Shown here: piece by piece, positions 36,253 through 49,900 of the stretch
How the letters are laid out: each line of letters begins with the position of its first letter
Position numbering within the stretch: the stretch's first letter is position 1
NCBI GenBank assembly: GCA_963514095.1
Contig: OY741276.1
Span: forward strand, 14,403,959 to 14,467,958
DNA: 64,000 nt
DNA from: Eutrigla gurnardus
Lineage: Eukaryota > Chordata > Actinopteri > Perciformes > Triglidae
Direction of reading: 5' to 3'
The notes under the pieces: model-generated
The model's input: only the letters and a program-made list of their open reading frames with translations
Databases searched by the model: none
Told to the model about the DNA's origin: nothing
Made by a program: the position numbers and the translations under genes

Positions 36253-37540
36253 CTCCTAAGCTGGATCTAGTGACCTGTGCCCTCCTGCTCTTAATCCTGG
36301 CTTCCAGCACATGACCCAGCTAACAGTATTATGGATGCTTTGATTAGACCTGCTGCTGTGCGTACGTAGTGGGAAACTTGGCGGCGGTAGGGGGACACGG
36401 GGTCCTTTGCTCTGCCACCACCTCACAGGAATGCCAGGCCCCTGCACTAACACACATCTGTGGACACGGACACACTTTATTAACCATTACGTTTAACCTC
36501 CGCATACACACAGCCAAGAGACACGAGGCTGGCTGGATTAGACCTGCAAATCAGTGAGGCAGCAGCAGATTACCCCGGCACAGTTATTTTAGGTAAAAAC
36601 TAAGTTATTCTGAAAAATATACTGATAGCATTAGCCACCGTTAAAAGGCTGTAGAATGAGCTGCAAGAATGGTACTTAAAGCCGTCACAACAGGGAAGGG
36701 AATTTCACATGACAACTTCAGCAGTAGGACTTAATCGCTTCAAGGGGGGAAAAAATCTCACTTATTTTATTTAGGTTTGCAATTGACAGAAAACATACAA
36801 TGCTTTCATGGTCTTGGTATTGAAAGTCAATCCTGAAATGTGCCCATATCAAGTATCAAAAGTGTCAAAAAGAGTATGTATGGAAGTTATGGCCAGATTT
36901 CCTGATTTAAATCTTATTGTTTTTGTTTACTTTAGACTAAGTATAGTTTTTCTTCACTAAAGTAACACCATGGCCAGGGACTACAGATCAAAACTATTTA
37001 AAACCAGGAAAAGGCAACACTCATGCCATATAACTATATTCAAAATCTAAAACAATATCTTGTCTTATGTCATAATATCAATATATTGCCCAGCTCTAAG
37101 TTCACTGTGCATTTACCATTCAATATTTTAGAATTAACAAACTGCTTTGCCCTGACAATATCAGTGAAGGGAAAAATGAAAGCTGGTCATATGAAAGGAC
37201 TACGACAGACCATCCATAACTGTTGGGGAATTCAGCACAGCATGTCTGCACTATGGGGAACAGCACTATTGTGTTAAATTCCCTCAGTGGAAAATATTTC
37301 TGCTATGTCCTTACAATGTTCACATGAATCAAACGTGATGAAGGTAAACCACATCACAAGCATGAAACGTTAACAGAATACAAATATTGCTGGCAGGAGA
37401 GTAAGATCCATGCAGCTACGACTGCTGCTAATACTTCTGAAGCATGAATGAGTTAATCTTAAAATGACACAGTACACACTGTGTGACCAGTGTTATCTAT
37501 CACATGTTTGCCAGTAGTGTTGCACACATGGTGCGCATGC

Positions 37541-37586
37541 CACACACACACACCACACACCACACAACACACACCACACAACACAC

Positions 37587-37677
<91 letters not shown>
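37541..37677. repeat. compound CA microsatellite
   Basis: An interrupted CACAC/CACCACAC/CAACACAC section is followed by a pure (CA)n tract that ends at 37677. It lies in the presumed leader intron of slc20a2. Confidence 0.95.
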
Positions 37678-37683
<6 letters not shown>

Positions 37684-40600
37684 CAATGTGTTCATTTTTG
37701 CAATGTGTAGTGAGTGTGAGTTGGCAAATCAGGTAACAACCGGATGAAGCTTATGATCCACTAGTACAAGTTGTAAAACTAAATGTTTTTGTCCACTAAT
37801 GCTCCAAAAACAGTTTATCAAAGTTGATAAACAGAATTGTGAAATGAATTCTCTTAATCTATAGTTCTGTCCGCCAACTGAAATGCGTGCCTAGAAAAAC
37901 ACCAGCATTTCAGACTATAAAACACATTTTTTTTTAATAGAGCCCAGCTGTTGTAGATGACTGGAGATGTTTTTGAGTACAGCATCGTTTGAGGTGGCGC
38001 GGCCCGTGCTACTCTCTTTGTGTCTGAGTGCTGTCGCAGCATGCTCGACGCTGAGGGAAAGTGGTTGTGACAAGTGGTCTGCTGGTGTTCCGGTGATGGA
38101 GGGTAAATGGGGAGGAGGGTGGCTTTGCTTGGGTCACCTCTAATCCCGTTGGGATAAATCATTTCCTTGAGACTTTTCCACCCATCACCTCAAATGAGAA
38201 CAACGCCTTGCCCCACCAGTAGGGGGCACAATCAAGCTCAAATCTTCTTGTTATTGTCAAAAGCCACTGGAATTTTAAACGCATGCAGTTTGCTATAAGT
38301 GTCTTTTAAAGACTAAACACTCCATGTACAGCATTTGCCACAGTAAGAGGTTCCTGCTGTCTCTTTTAGTTTTTTTAACTGTAGTCTCATGCAAGCTGTA
38401 GGCTGTAGTAGTCATTGAAAACTTGCTGAAATAAACAGCTGCTTCTACTAAAGTAATTCTCTATTTTAAATATACTTAGATTTTTCCCCCAACATGGCTT
38501 TATAACAATCCAGTCATTGCCCCTTTATGAGTAAGTAAACTCATTTTCTCTTGCAAATTTTACCAATTTCAAGGTTGAAAGGAGTAATAAAAGTTTGCCT
38601 ATTTGTGTTGTTGTACAGGATACTGTATGTTTCAATATGTCATGAACATGAACATGAATGGTTGATGCCTTGTATTGTGAAACATTTCACCGTACATCTT
38701 ATTAATTAGTTATGCATGCAACATACAATAAATAGTTCAGTCCAAGGGAATGTGGGGAAAAAATGCACCCTGTCGTTTATTTTGCAAGGCACAAACAGAA
38801 GTGTGAATGTGAAAGATCCTGTTGACAGGTTTGTTGACTACAGTTCAGACCGATGCTGGGTCAGCCTCCTCGGCATTGCTGGGTGGTGGTGGGGGGTCAC
38901 TTACTATAGAGCCTGAGCAGGGCTGGAATGTGTGAAACATTAAGAAGATGTCATCACCTGTTCAGAACTAGTTTTCACAGGGAAGGAACTATATTCAATC
39001 CTTGTCTCCCATAGTTTACTGGCCTAGAATAGGACCTACACACTTTCCCCCCAGGGTTCCTTGTTGTACATATCTGTGCATTTTCCAGTTGCTCCATTTT
39101 TTTTAAATAATTGCTCATTTCTCTCTGGACTATTAGAGATCTAAAGAGGACCAATTATACAATTTACCATTGTTGACAAAGGACAATGAGACATTTATAA
39201 AGCCTGAATACCCAGATTAATTCACCTTTAAAAGGGAGAAAAAAGCCTCCTAATGCTGTTAGGCAGTCTAAGCTTGTTAAGCATAATGACATGATTCAGT
39301 GCAGTCATCATATGTGATCACAATAGCTTTTCCTCAACACTGTATAATTAAATGTCTAATGGGTGAAATCAAAGACATAATTAACTTTCAAATCCTGCAG
39401 TAGCTTTAGTGTTTGAACTTTCACCCTATTGGAAAATAATTAAGTCAAACGTGATTTCTAACATATTATGGACCAGTCTGGTCAGTGCCAGAGACGTTAC
39501 ATATACAGTGTGAAATGTCACTTTACTTGATCACATTGATTGGCAGTTTTTGAGTGTTTTTTTGATGTGATCTCTTGACATCTGGTCAACTGACATGATA
39601 GAGCCATACCTTAATTGTTATTGTCATATCTTGAACAGAATAATGTTGCATTAGTACATGCCCTTGTTCTACCTAGCTTGTCCTCACCCACGCAAGGTGC
39701 CCCCTCTGGATAGGTACCACTGGACACTCTCTGATAAACTGGGCCCTAGCTCCAGCCTCGCTGCTTTCTGAGGTGTCACATATCTACCACTCGCTCTTGT
39801 TGCTAAAGGCAGTAGGGAGGAGGAATGATTTGGCCAGAAATAGCAAAGTCACATGAGTGTGTGTGTGCAATGACCAGTCGGCCAGCTGCTCATCCTTACA
39901 TGGACCCCTTCCCCATCCCTACAATCAAATACAAACAGGCGGTAACATTATCAACACATTGTGGCCCCGAGCAGACAGGTCGATCATTCATCTCCCAGAC
40001 TTGTCACACCCTTCACCGCACTAGGAGAGCCGAGTTAAAATGTGACACGTGAGCTCACACCTGTTCAAACATCGCCATTTCAGACTCAGAAGAACTTTCA
40101 CGAGGAAAAAAAAGAACGCAATTGTTCACAATTAGAGAACATGTAAAAAAAAAGATAATGTACTGGAATCGCAAAATTGTCTCCAAACACAATTTTCCAG
40201 ATCAGTTTCCCGCACAGTGGAATTAACAGTTTTTAACCCTTTAAGAGAAAAATAAATAATTAGGTGCTAATTAGTAAACTTACTTGACCAACTTGCACTA
40301 AGTTGACTAAGATTTCTTTAATCATTAAATGATCTTTTCATGCTGACTGATGTATTATCAAGAAACTTCACCTCTGGTACACAAGATTTAAAGTGGTGCT
40401 TTTGTGTGTTTCTTTGTGGAGAAAAGATTTCTTTGTTGCAGGACACCCCTAAAAATCAATCATATATTCACCAAACCTCCCACTCAAAATTAAGCAACAA
40501 CAGAGGAGGGAAACAATCCATACTTTAGTTATTAAAAACATGTTAATTCATCTTGTCAACATTGTGCAGAATGCCACACACATTTCTGCCAATCCTTTCC

Positions 40601-41879
40601 CGAGTGAAAACTAGCTCTTGAAGGCAATCTGTAGGTAACAGAATCATAGATCTGTATCCACCAGATAACTACAGCACAAATAACTAAATGTGTCATTGAC
40701 ATGACAGATTACCCCAAATGCCCAAGAATACATTTGCCCATGCTACCCTCAGTATATCCTATTGTGCTTTGCCGTCAAGGTTTTCCAAAGCCTCAAACTC
40801 ACCCCAGCCTTGGTGGCAAAATCGTGAATCATTAAAGTCAAGCAAGCCCATGGGTGCTCCTTAACAAATGTACTCGAGTGAGAAGAACAGGAAAATAATG
40901 TCCATTCTACCTCCGCAAATAAAAGCACAATGCCTCACAGTTCAGCAGTAAGCCTGTCATTAGCATAGTTAACACCAGGCCAGCACCCAAACAAGAGACG
41001 CTCTGTGTGACAGCGCTTTGATACGGACTCTGCCGCTTACAGAAGGCCACCAGAAACACGACACAACAGCTCTCATGGGCCGAGTGGAGAGGACAAAACA
41101 CCGCCAAAAAAACATACAACAGGTCAGAGAAAACCACGCAACTAGCATAAGCAGTCGCACGCTACCTTGGGTAAATGGCTAATTGTTTACATGCAAGTTT
41201 GTTCAAGCTTCTTTTTTTATGGGTAGAATCTGCGGAGGCCAAAACATAAAGAATAGAGGTTTTCTTATATGCGTCACCCTCCACAATTTAAGTGAGGGTC
41301 TCTAGCTTCAAAGCAACCAAGACGGGAAAACTATCGGGAAGCCTATGGCCGCCAGCGTGATTAAATAACCGAGTCAATGCTAACTGCAAATCCTGATATT
41401 TGTCAAGAAGACAGCAGAAACCTTCAAAAATACCGCAGTCATCCAGCAATGACATGCCGGTAAAGATTCTGAGCATTATAAGCCATTAAGGCTCACTTTT
41501 GGGTCAAAGAAGAATGCAGGCCGACGTGACAGTGGTAACAGGAGGACAGAGAAGCATTATGGGATGCCAGCAATTTTATCGTGACTCCTGTCTTGTACGC
41601 TTGCCACTAGACAGGAGTTCCCTGAAACCAGCTGCATACATATACATGTGTACAAACCACAAATATTTAAGTGTATAAATGCAGCCTCGACTATTTTTGT
41701 GTCTAGGCAACTTGGATTTGGTTAAAAACTAAAGCAGTGGTTGTAAAGTAGTCTAATTAAGAGCAGAATTGGATTTGATTTTTCCCAAGCTTTAATGGGG
41801 CCCTGACCCTGAAGCAATGCTGAAATTAAATCATCAAGACGCTCACAGAACTGTCATGTCTGAAAAACTGCAATTTAGA

Positions 41880-41913
<34 letters not shown>

Positions 41914-42671
41914 GACTTACTGAATGTGCGCTCTTTCAAGTTTCCTTTAACAACGAAAACAATGCTTGCATGCCAGCCTTCCATACTCTCTTCTGTCCAG
42001 TGTACTCGTCTTGACCTTCCATAATAAAAACAAAACGACAACTCGGCATCAGCTCCACATCAATGACATGCTTAACGAGAAATAGCAATGCTATGCGCAC
42101 ACACACACACTTCCAACTCTTTCTGTCCTATCATGTGATGTTGTCATGGCAAAGGAGGGCTCAGACATAACAGTGTGATTGTGCACTGAAGGCGAGGTGG
42201 GCCGTGATCAGAGAGACAGACTGTTCTCTGACTGTGACACTGCCAGCCCCGGTGCCAACTGCCTTTCCGCCCACAGAGATGCAGACACACCCGCTGGCAG
42301 GGAGGCCGGCCTGCACAGGGTCCTACGTAGAGTCATGGAAACCAGATCCGGCTTCTGTGCATTTTCCATAGGTCGCCCTTCTCTTATGTCGATCCGCAAG
42401 ATGGACATTGTGTCATCTTAGAAAATGTGAATAAACTTTGAAATTCTGAAAGCGGACTCAGTTATGCTAGCAGCATTTATGTTACGCTATACGGCAGCAA
42501 CCAATGATTTATTAATTCATTTTTACTGTTTATCTGTCAATTATCTATTGGTTAATGAGGTAATTGTTTAGTCTAAATAAGAAGTCTACAGGCAAGCGGC
42601 TTCTAAATCCTCTGCTTTGCTAATGCAAGTCATGGCAATCAACTTAAGAGGTCAATCTGGGGAGGCCTGAG

Positions 42672-42745
42672 AACAATCCATAGACTGTATATAAGACGCA
42701 GACATCATGACATCACCCATTGGTTTATGGACTAATGTTTTCTCG
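42672..42745 (+). repeat. possible fish interspersed repeat fragment
   Basis: CCATAGACTGTATATAAG followed by GACATCACCCATTGGTTT resembles a phrase that recurs in many fish genomes. A related CCATAGACAGTCTATGG palindrome occurs near 44563. Recognition is from memory; the family name is unknown to me. Confidence 0.35.
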
Positions 42746-45700
42746 AGTTAGACACTTTGCCAATCGGCATCTTGAATTTTGACCACCATACTGGATTTTG
42801 GCAACCAGTGAACAGAAGTTACTATATTTGGACAAAAGCGGCAGAGCGACAACCTTAGTGCATCTGGCTCGATCTGGCTTCTGCTGCAACGCTGCTAACA
42901 AAGTTAGCTTCCATAATTCGAGTTCTATAGTGTTAAATAATCTTAATAGTGTCAACATTTGCATATGCAGCTCCATACATGAGGTCTTCCTTCTTTCCTC
43001 CTTCTTCCTTCCTACTCAAAATGGAACCATCATTTAGTATATGAACATCAGATTTTAATATAGTCGCCACCTGATGGCCAGCACTCTGCCAATCTCGAGC
43101 ACTCATTGCGGCGTTCTAGGGGAGCGGGACTTTTCCGGTTCAGCAATGAGTTCAAAGTCTGTGGTTTTTCTAAATTACCTACTGAACCATTAAAATGTGT
43201 CTGTCTGACAAACAGTCCAAAGCTGCAGCCAAACTGATGAATCAGATGATAAGTAATAAGACACTGCAACAACGTCAAAAATATTTTAGGTTTAGGTTTG
43301 TCCATCTAGCCCTAAAATACAAATATCAGCGCAATAAAAGTAATAATTTTTTGTGTGAATACATTTCTTTAACAATTAATCAATTAAAATAAAAAAATGT
43401 TTTAGCACCCTTTTCCTGATTATGAAGATATAGCTTTGGAACTGCAATCATGACTCACAATCTTGTAGAACAATCTTGCCCCACAGTTTGTCTCGTAAAA
43501 AACAACATAGCATATAAAGTCTACACCCTGCATAGAGGGAGTCTGAAGTAATGCGGTGTGACCTGCCCGCTCATGGAGGACATTATTGTCACAGAGCAGT
43601 AGCCTGAAGTGAATTTTACATTGACCCGGAACTTAAGGTGGAGTCATGGGTGGCAGAAGATTCTTAGAAACTAAAACTGACAGTGCACGTGTTCAAAGAA
43701 AGCACACCTCCATGAAAACTGGTCTGACTCTGCTCTGTCAGCATAGTGTTGAACATGAAAACAGTACACAATGTACACATACCTCCCTTCCTCCACTGAC
43801 AGCCAGCTTCAACACATAACTTCCAAAACACAAGCTTAAGCTGCCTGATTTAACTGCTGATTTAATGTGCATACTGCTCTGGGTGTTTGTTGTGAAGCAT
43901 TTGGATTTATGGGTTAACATAAAAGAGACTATTGACAGTGTGGTCTAAGTTGTGGCTGCACCCTGTCGCCACGGAACTGCCAATTTAGTGTGAATCACTC
44001 TGCCTTGAGTGTCTTTTTTTTCCAGAAATACACTCACAAAGGCCAGGTCAAAGTACAGTCGAAATATGAACTGAATCTGTCTCTAACGGTGTGTTCTGAC
44101 CAGTATCGTGAAGTGAAATAATCACTATTGCTACTTTGTGCATTGTGTGGAAGTCCCAGATACACCAGGTAATCAAATGCCATCCTGTTTATAACAACAC
44201 CCAGATATGCTTGGTGGATTTCCCTGAGCTGTATTCAGCGAGCTGTATTCACTGTATCTAGCAAGCCACACATCAGCTGATTGACTACAGCGGAACCCAA
44301 AATAAACAATTTTGCTGTGATTTAACTGCAATAAAATCGAAAAGGTGCCAAAGTAACTACATAATGACAACAATTTGTAAAAAAGTATTTAGTCATGGTT
44401 TGTAAGGTCTGTCCACATGACGATAAGCAAATACATTTCAAAATGTTTTGTTTTTTTGTGAATGGAGCTTGGATTGATCGGAGGTAGGCTATGCTAAGAT
44501 TGTAGCCATCACATTAAATAACATCATCTAGGCATAAATACGGCAGTGATCTTGTTGTTTGTACCATAGACAGTCTATGGTTAATACACAGTTTCATTAA
44601 TGCTACGCAAAAACTTTGCTTTGGTTTGGTGTGAACACACGTCAACGGTTTCTGTGAATCCACCTCAATTTCACGATGTAGTGATGGAAAATGTAATTAA
44701 GTCTCAGTCAAGAGGAGGGCCACAACGGTACAATTAGCTTTTCCTCTCTCTGCCAGTGCTGTCTGATGAGACTCGCTGGTGTTCAGCACACACGTTAAAG
44801 TGAATCGTTTCTTGGAGAGCATGAAAGAGAATATGACTTTGTATAAATACCCTTTCAAGAGTTCTTCAAATACTGTATCTTATGTTCTAACATTAGATAC
44901 ATAACCTGCATGTATTTAGCACCGCCCTCCCTTCATAGATAGCTGAGTATGTTCCTAAACAAAGCAGGGATGGAGAGGGACAGGCTGGCGTCTTGATCCT
45001 TATCATAGGAGCGGGTCAACAAAAGCCCCAAACTGGGCACTCATATGTTCACATGAAGCATAAAGGTGTGTAAAAAGGGGAAGTCGATAATCAGCCTATC
45101 TTATCATTACATGATTTCATATCTTTCTTATAGTCTTTATGGCTAGACAAGATACAACAATCAGTCCTGTTTACAAGCCCTTGCTGTGTAAAAGCACTCA
45201 TGTGACATTTTCTCACCGATGCTTTTGTGAGAGAAAGAAACCTAGAAGAAAAAAACAAGTGGGGTAGTGGCATACCTTAGCATTCTTCTCACTCCCTTAT
45301 CTTAATAAGCAGATTAATCATTAACTGCCAAACTCCATTCTGCGTGCTTGAACGCTACTTTGTACTTCTACGCCCCATTTTAGAGAGTAATAATGTTATT
45401 TTTACTAAACATGTATTTGACAGTATGGTTAGTTACTTTAAAAGTACGATTTTTACATTAAATACACATTGTGACAGATTTACCTGACAGTAAATAGTAG
45501 CAGTCGGTAGTTAGTTAGCTCCACCGTCACCAGCCACAGCAGTAAAATGCTGCTTACAAACTCATTCATCATAATCTTATAATATAATATATAATAGCAA
45601 AGCTTTCACAACAGTATTTTCCTAGAAAAAAAGTGTGTTTTTGCTAAGAACACACGCACTTTCAGTAACACTTTTTAATACAGAACTTTTTTTCCAGTCT

Positions 45701-46079
45701 GAAATATCTACTCTTACTTTAGTCAAATGATGAGAACACTCATTTTGTAGGGCTGTTATTCTTTCCACCCCTGTATGTTGACTGTGTGTTCAGTGTTTGT
45801 GATTTTTTCCCTTTGTTGGAGACAAGTTTATCTATCATTTCAAAGGAAGAGGCTTGTCCCGGAAAGCTGGCGGGACCGGTCACAGGAACATGCTGCCATC
45901 ATAATAGATTGTCTGGCTTCCCATGGCAGATGCATGTCTGCAGGTGGACTAATCAGGTTTTGGTTACTGACAGGCTGACTGTCATTCTGCATCACTGGTA
46001 AACACCAAGGGAGACAAACCAGCAAAGTGGCAATAACATCTAGAGAAGTTTGGGATAGGCTAGTCCACAAACTATATTA

Positions 46080-46960
46080 CTACTTTTGCGGGAACGGGGC
46101 GTGTAGTGTTAGAGCACAGTGCGCATGCCCAGTCGCCGACCCGCCTTCTTAAAATCTATTCGGCGCACGAAAAAAAAAAAAACTCAAGCGTGAAAAGAAC
46201 TCGCGTGATAAACAGCGAAGCGCTTAGACCCCTTTCCTCTGGAGCCAATCGCTCGGTTGTTGTTTGCCCCCACAGTTTCAAACACAGCCCGGTGCTCAGA
46301 CAACCAGACGTTGTATCTGGACCGGTACTCTATCGGATGTGGAGTCACACACACGTGTAGCAGCTCCATTCACTCGTACGGTTTCGTGCGACCGTTGGCG
46401 ACGACGTCTCGGAAAAAAAAGAAACACCGACATTCGCAGCCATGCCTGTCAAAGAAGCTACGCGGATATAAATAAGTCTTCAGACCGCGTGGCCGTGAGC
46501 AACAGCGGCATTTAAACACACACAGAGCCGTGTGTACACTTACCAGGCCCGTCCGTTCCCCTCCGTCCATAAACGCGGACGCTCACCACAAAGAAATGCG
46601 CGAGGAAAGTGGCCAAACAACACAGAAACCCCGTCGACAGGGGGGAAAACACACGAAGGGCAGCGGGGTTTCTTTTTGCCAGACAAAATGTACTTACCGA
46701 CGAAATAGGACACCGCGAGAGTGGGGGGGAAATGTGCCGTTCCTCTCCGCCTCCACGCCTGTATATCTCTGCCTGTATTTTCCCAGGACCGTTCCTCCGT
46801 CGGTGGTTTTGGCGTCGAAAATGTCACAGATTCCAGCAGTGGCCGTCTTCCCCCCCCCCGGAAAGGTTGCCCCCAACTCATGCGACCATGTTGCCTTGAA
46901 CGTTGATTGCTGCTGCTCTCATCCGGGCGTTTAGGGATCGAGCCGTCGTCTCAACAGTGC
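46080..46960 (-). promoter_or_regulatory. slc20a2: GC/CpG-rich promoter and first-exon region of slc20a2
   Basis: A block much richer in C+G and CpG than its AT-rich surroundings. On the minus strand it has two excellent splice donors: CGTCG/GTAAGTA (exon end at 46698) and GCCTG/GTAAGTG (exon end at 46544). Either could be the end of a non-coding first exon of slc20a2, whose coding part starts 21 kb downstream. A GCGCATGC element at 46121-46128 resembles an NRF-1 site. Assignment to slc20a2 rests on orientation and the lack of any other minus-strand gene nearby. Confidence 0.6.
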
Positions 46961-49900
46961 TCAGGATGACAGCTAAGGGATGAAGGGGGGGTTATAGCGT
47001 GAGACAGGGAAGGAGGGAGAGAGGGGGGTGGTTGTGGTCAATCTGTTGAGGGCACGGACCACGAAGAGGGGAGAGGTAGAGCACACGTAATACCGTCAAC
47101 GAGTTTAGCGATGCGTTTAAGCACGACATGGTATTTCGCCTATCTATCAATTTTATTTTTAAAATGTATTATTCAGAATATATTGTCGCCGTCGTTTACA
47201 TTAACAGCAGAGGTATTTATCATTTTAAATCTTGCTTTGAATGATGTAGGTCTACTCGCGTAACTAATTATTTATTTTTTAGAAATTAAGAAGACCATTT
47301 AATGTTGTTGTTTTCGAGTAAATATCATACAACCAACTCACAGTGATTCAGATATATTTAAGAGCAAACACAATGTGCCGTTCCCTCCCCATAGTCGTCT
47401 TTCATTCATGGTCGAGTGTTTTTTTTTTTTTTTTTTTACAGTTTAAACGTGACGAGAAGAGGAATCCTTGGCGAGTCGAGTCGTTTTGGTAGATACAATT
47501 ATAATATTTGAGAATCTTGTATACGCCTCGGGGTTGCAATGCGGGTTTGCGCGTGGATGTACGGATCAAAGTTTATAGATGCTAATGTTTACTCCGTCAA
47601 AAAAAATTCCCCAGCTATTATTGCTGTGGCCACGTGCGTACGGCATACATGTGTTACGTAACTGGCCCAGCCAGTCAACAACAGTGGGAGGGAGAGAGGA
47701 AGGAGGGGTCGTTTGGAGGGTAATTAAACCAGACTCAACTGTGTGTTATACATGTAGAAAAGCGGGGATGTGTTTAGTTTCACTAAGGTGACCACACGAC
47801 AGGCACAAACAGCGTTTTGGCCCAATTTTGAGAGTTTTGCTTCCATACCGTGTCTTTTTTTCCTTCCAGATTACTGGAAAGAAACCCAACAAAATGTATT
47901 TTAACACTTTGTCTATCTGTGTCTGTAGCTTTCTCCTAAATTCACAATGAGTTAGCGTCATATATTTCCTCATTTGCATATTGAAACATAACATTTCAGA
48001 AAACTTGTGATTGTCTTTGTGAAAGTTTGTTACTCTGGTCACGAGCATTTTCAAATGTATGGAATTTTACAATAGGTATATCGTCACCCTCTTAAAATAA
48101 TGGCCTACATTATATTTTCAAGTTAAAAAAAAAAAACTGAGCCAAATATAGTAGTATATGATATGTATTAATCATTTCACACAAATATTTTATGATAGAT
48201 GACTATTGTCATAACTTTTTTGTATTTGTCAGAATTTAGTTGTTTTTTTTCTCAAACCCTGAACCAGAAATCATATTGATATATAATATATATTATAGAA
48301 TAAATAGAAATAAAGAATATATTATAGAATAGATAGATAGATGGGTTTGCTCATATATCATTCACAGCCTGATTTATACAATATTTTCTTCCTAAAAACA
48401 TGGCAAACAATGTGTTTTTTGTTGTTGTTATGGCTGTTGACAGTGGAAATGTATACAAATTAGCACTTATTTGATAAGATAATGTCTTTTGCTTATTTAA
48501 ACAACCTTCTAGACTTGTAGTAAAAACAAACAATTGTAACTGATGTAATTAATCAACTGCGGATGTTAGATGCCATGATGATATCTATTAGTTACATTTT
48601 TACACTATTTCTTTTACATTGTATCTCCCCTTGAAGTATATAGAATTATTAAACAACACACATTTACCTAAAATGTTTCTCATTTTCAACCAAAAATAAA
48701 TTGCTTCAAAAGTTTAAAAGAAAATGCTTACATGACATGTAGGAACAGTGGTGTATGTGATCTAAGAAATTATTTTGCATTGTATAAATGCTTGTTGAGA
48801 CATGCTCCTTTCAGCCAGCGTTTGGGTGGAACAACTGACTCGTAACTCTTTTCAGATGTTGACCCACGCCTTGTTGATTCTTCCTTATTATTCCACAGTG
48901 GAACCTCACAGGGTTCTTCTAAGGGTTTGAAAACAGATTTAAAATGATGAAATCACTTTTTTTGTTGCTAACCAGTGACTATAAATCGATATTTTAATAA
49001 CAGTACAGGACTTCAAACGTTTACTTGAATAAAATGTAAAAAGTGTCAGCATCAAAAAATACTAAAAGGTTCAATACACAGGATTGGGAGCATTGCCTTT
49101 CAGCATCCTTCAACATGTTGATGGCTGGTCCGGCGGCTGGCAGCTAACAGTGCAAACTACAGCGTTATCAGCTGTAACCTCCATGTGGGGGCAGTGCAGA
49201 GTTGATACTGACCTGATTTGACAGTCCATTGAATAGCTAGCCAGTGGGACACGCTTATGCACAAACATGCACTCAAAGCACACACAGCCAGACCAGACGA
49301 GTCGACAAAGCAAGGAGAAGCTTGGAGTACAACACATTTCTCCAATATCTTTACAGAGAAAACAGTTGTTGCATTTATATAAATGCTCTGAATGTCATTT
49401 AGAGAACCACTAAAGTCCCTAAAGTAAAGGTAGGTTACTCATTATTGAATAGCCCATTTTAGAATCACATAGTCTATTAATATTATTGTGAATCTCCATG
49501 AGCGTGTACATCACTGTAACTTTGCCGCTGTTATAGTAAGTAAAGCTTTAATATACATTAAGTGGAAGTGGAAGTACCTCAAAGTTGTCCTTCAGCACTG
49601 TACATATATGTTCCGCCCAGCATAGGAGAAGGACTAAATAAACATTTGTATTGAGTGAGACGTTTTGTTCAAGCTAGGTGAAGGCTAGCATCAGCCTGAT
49701 GTCGAGAGGCATTTAAATCACTTGGTTCAAAAATTGGTTCAAACTTGGGCAAGACCAAAAGACCCCGATCAGGATTGCTGGGGTTACCTTGGATCGACTG
49801 CTTCAAGAAAGATGTGTCAAATATTTCAAATTTGATAAATGGATGATATTCAGGTCTCATCTGTGATCTTCTCACCAAAGTTCCATTTTATTTTAGATTC

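Noticed and set aside
46540..46934. Several 60-134 codon open frames in the 46.1-46.95 kb GC-rich block
   Set aside because: GC-rich DNA has few stops; frames overlap on both strands with no conserved product, and the block behaves as a promoter and leader-exon region.
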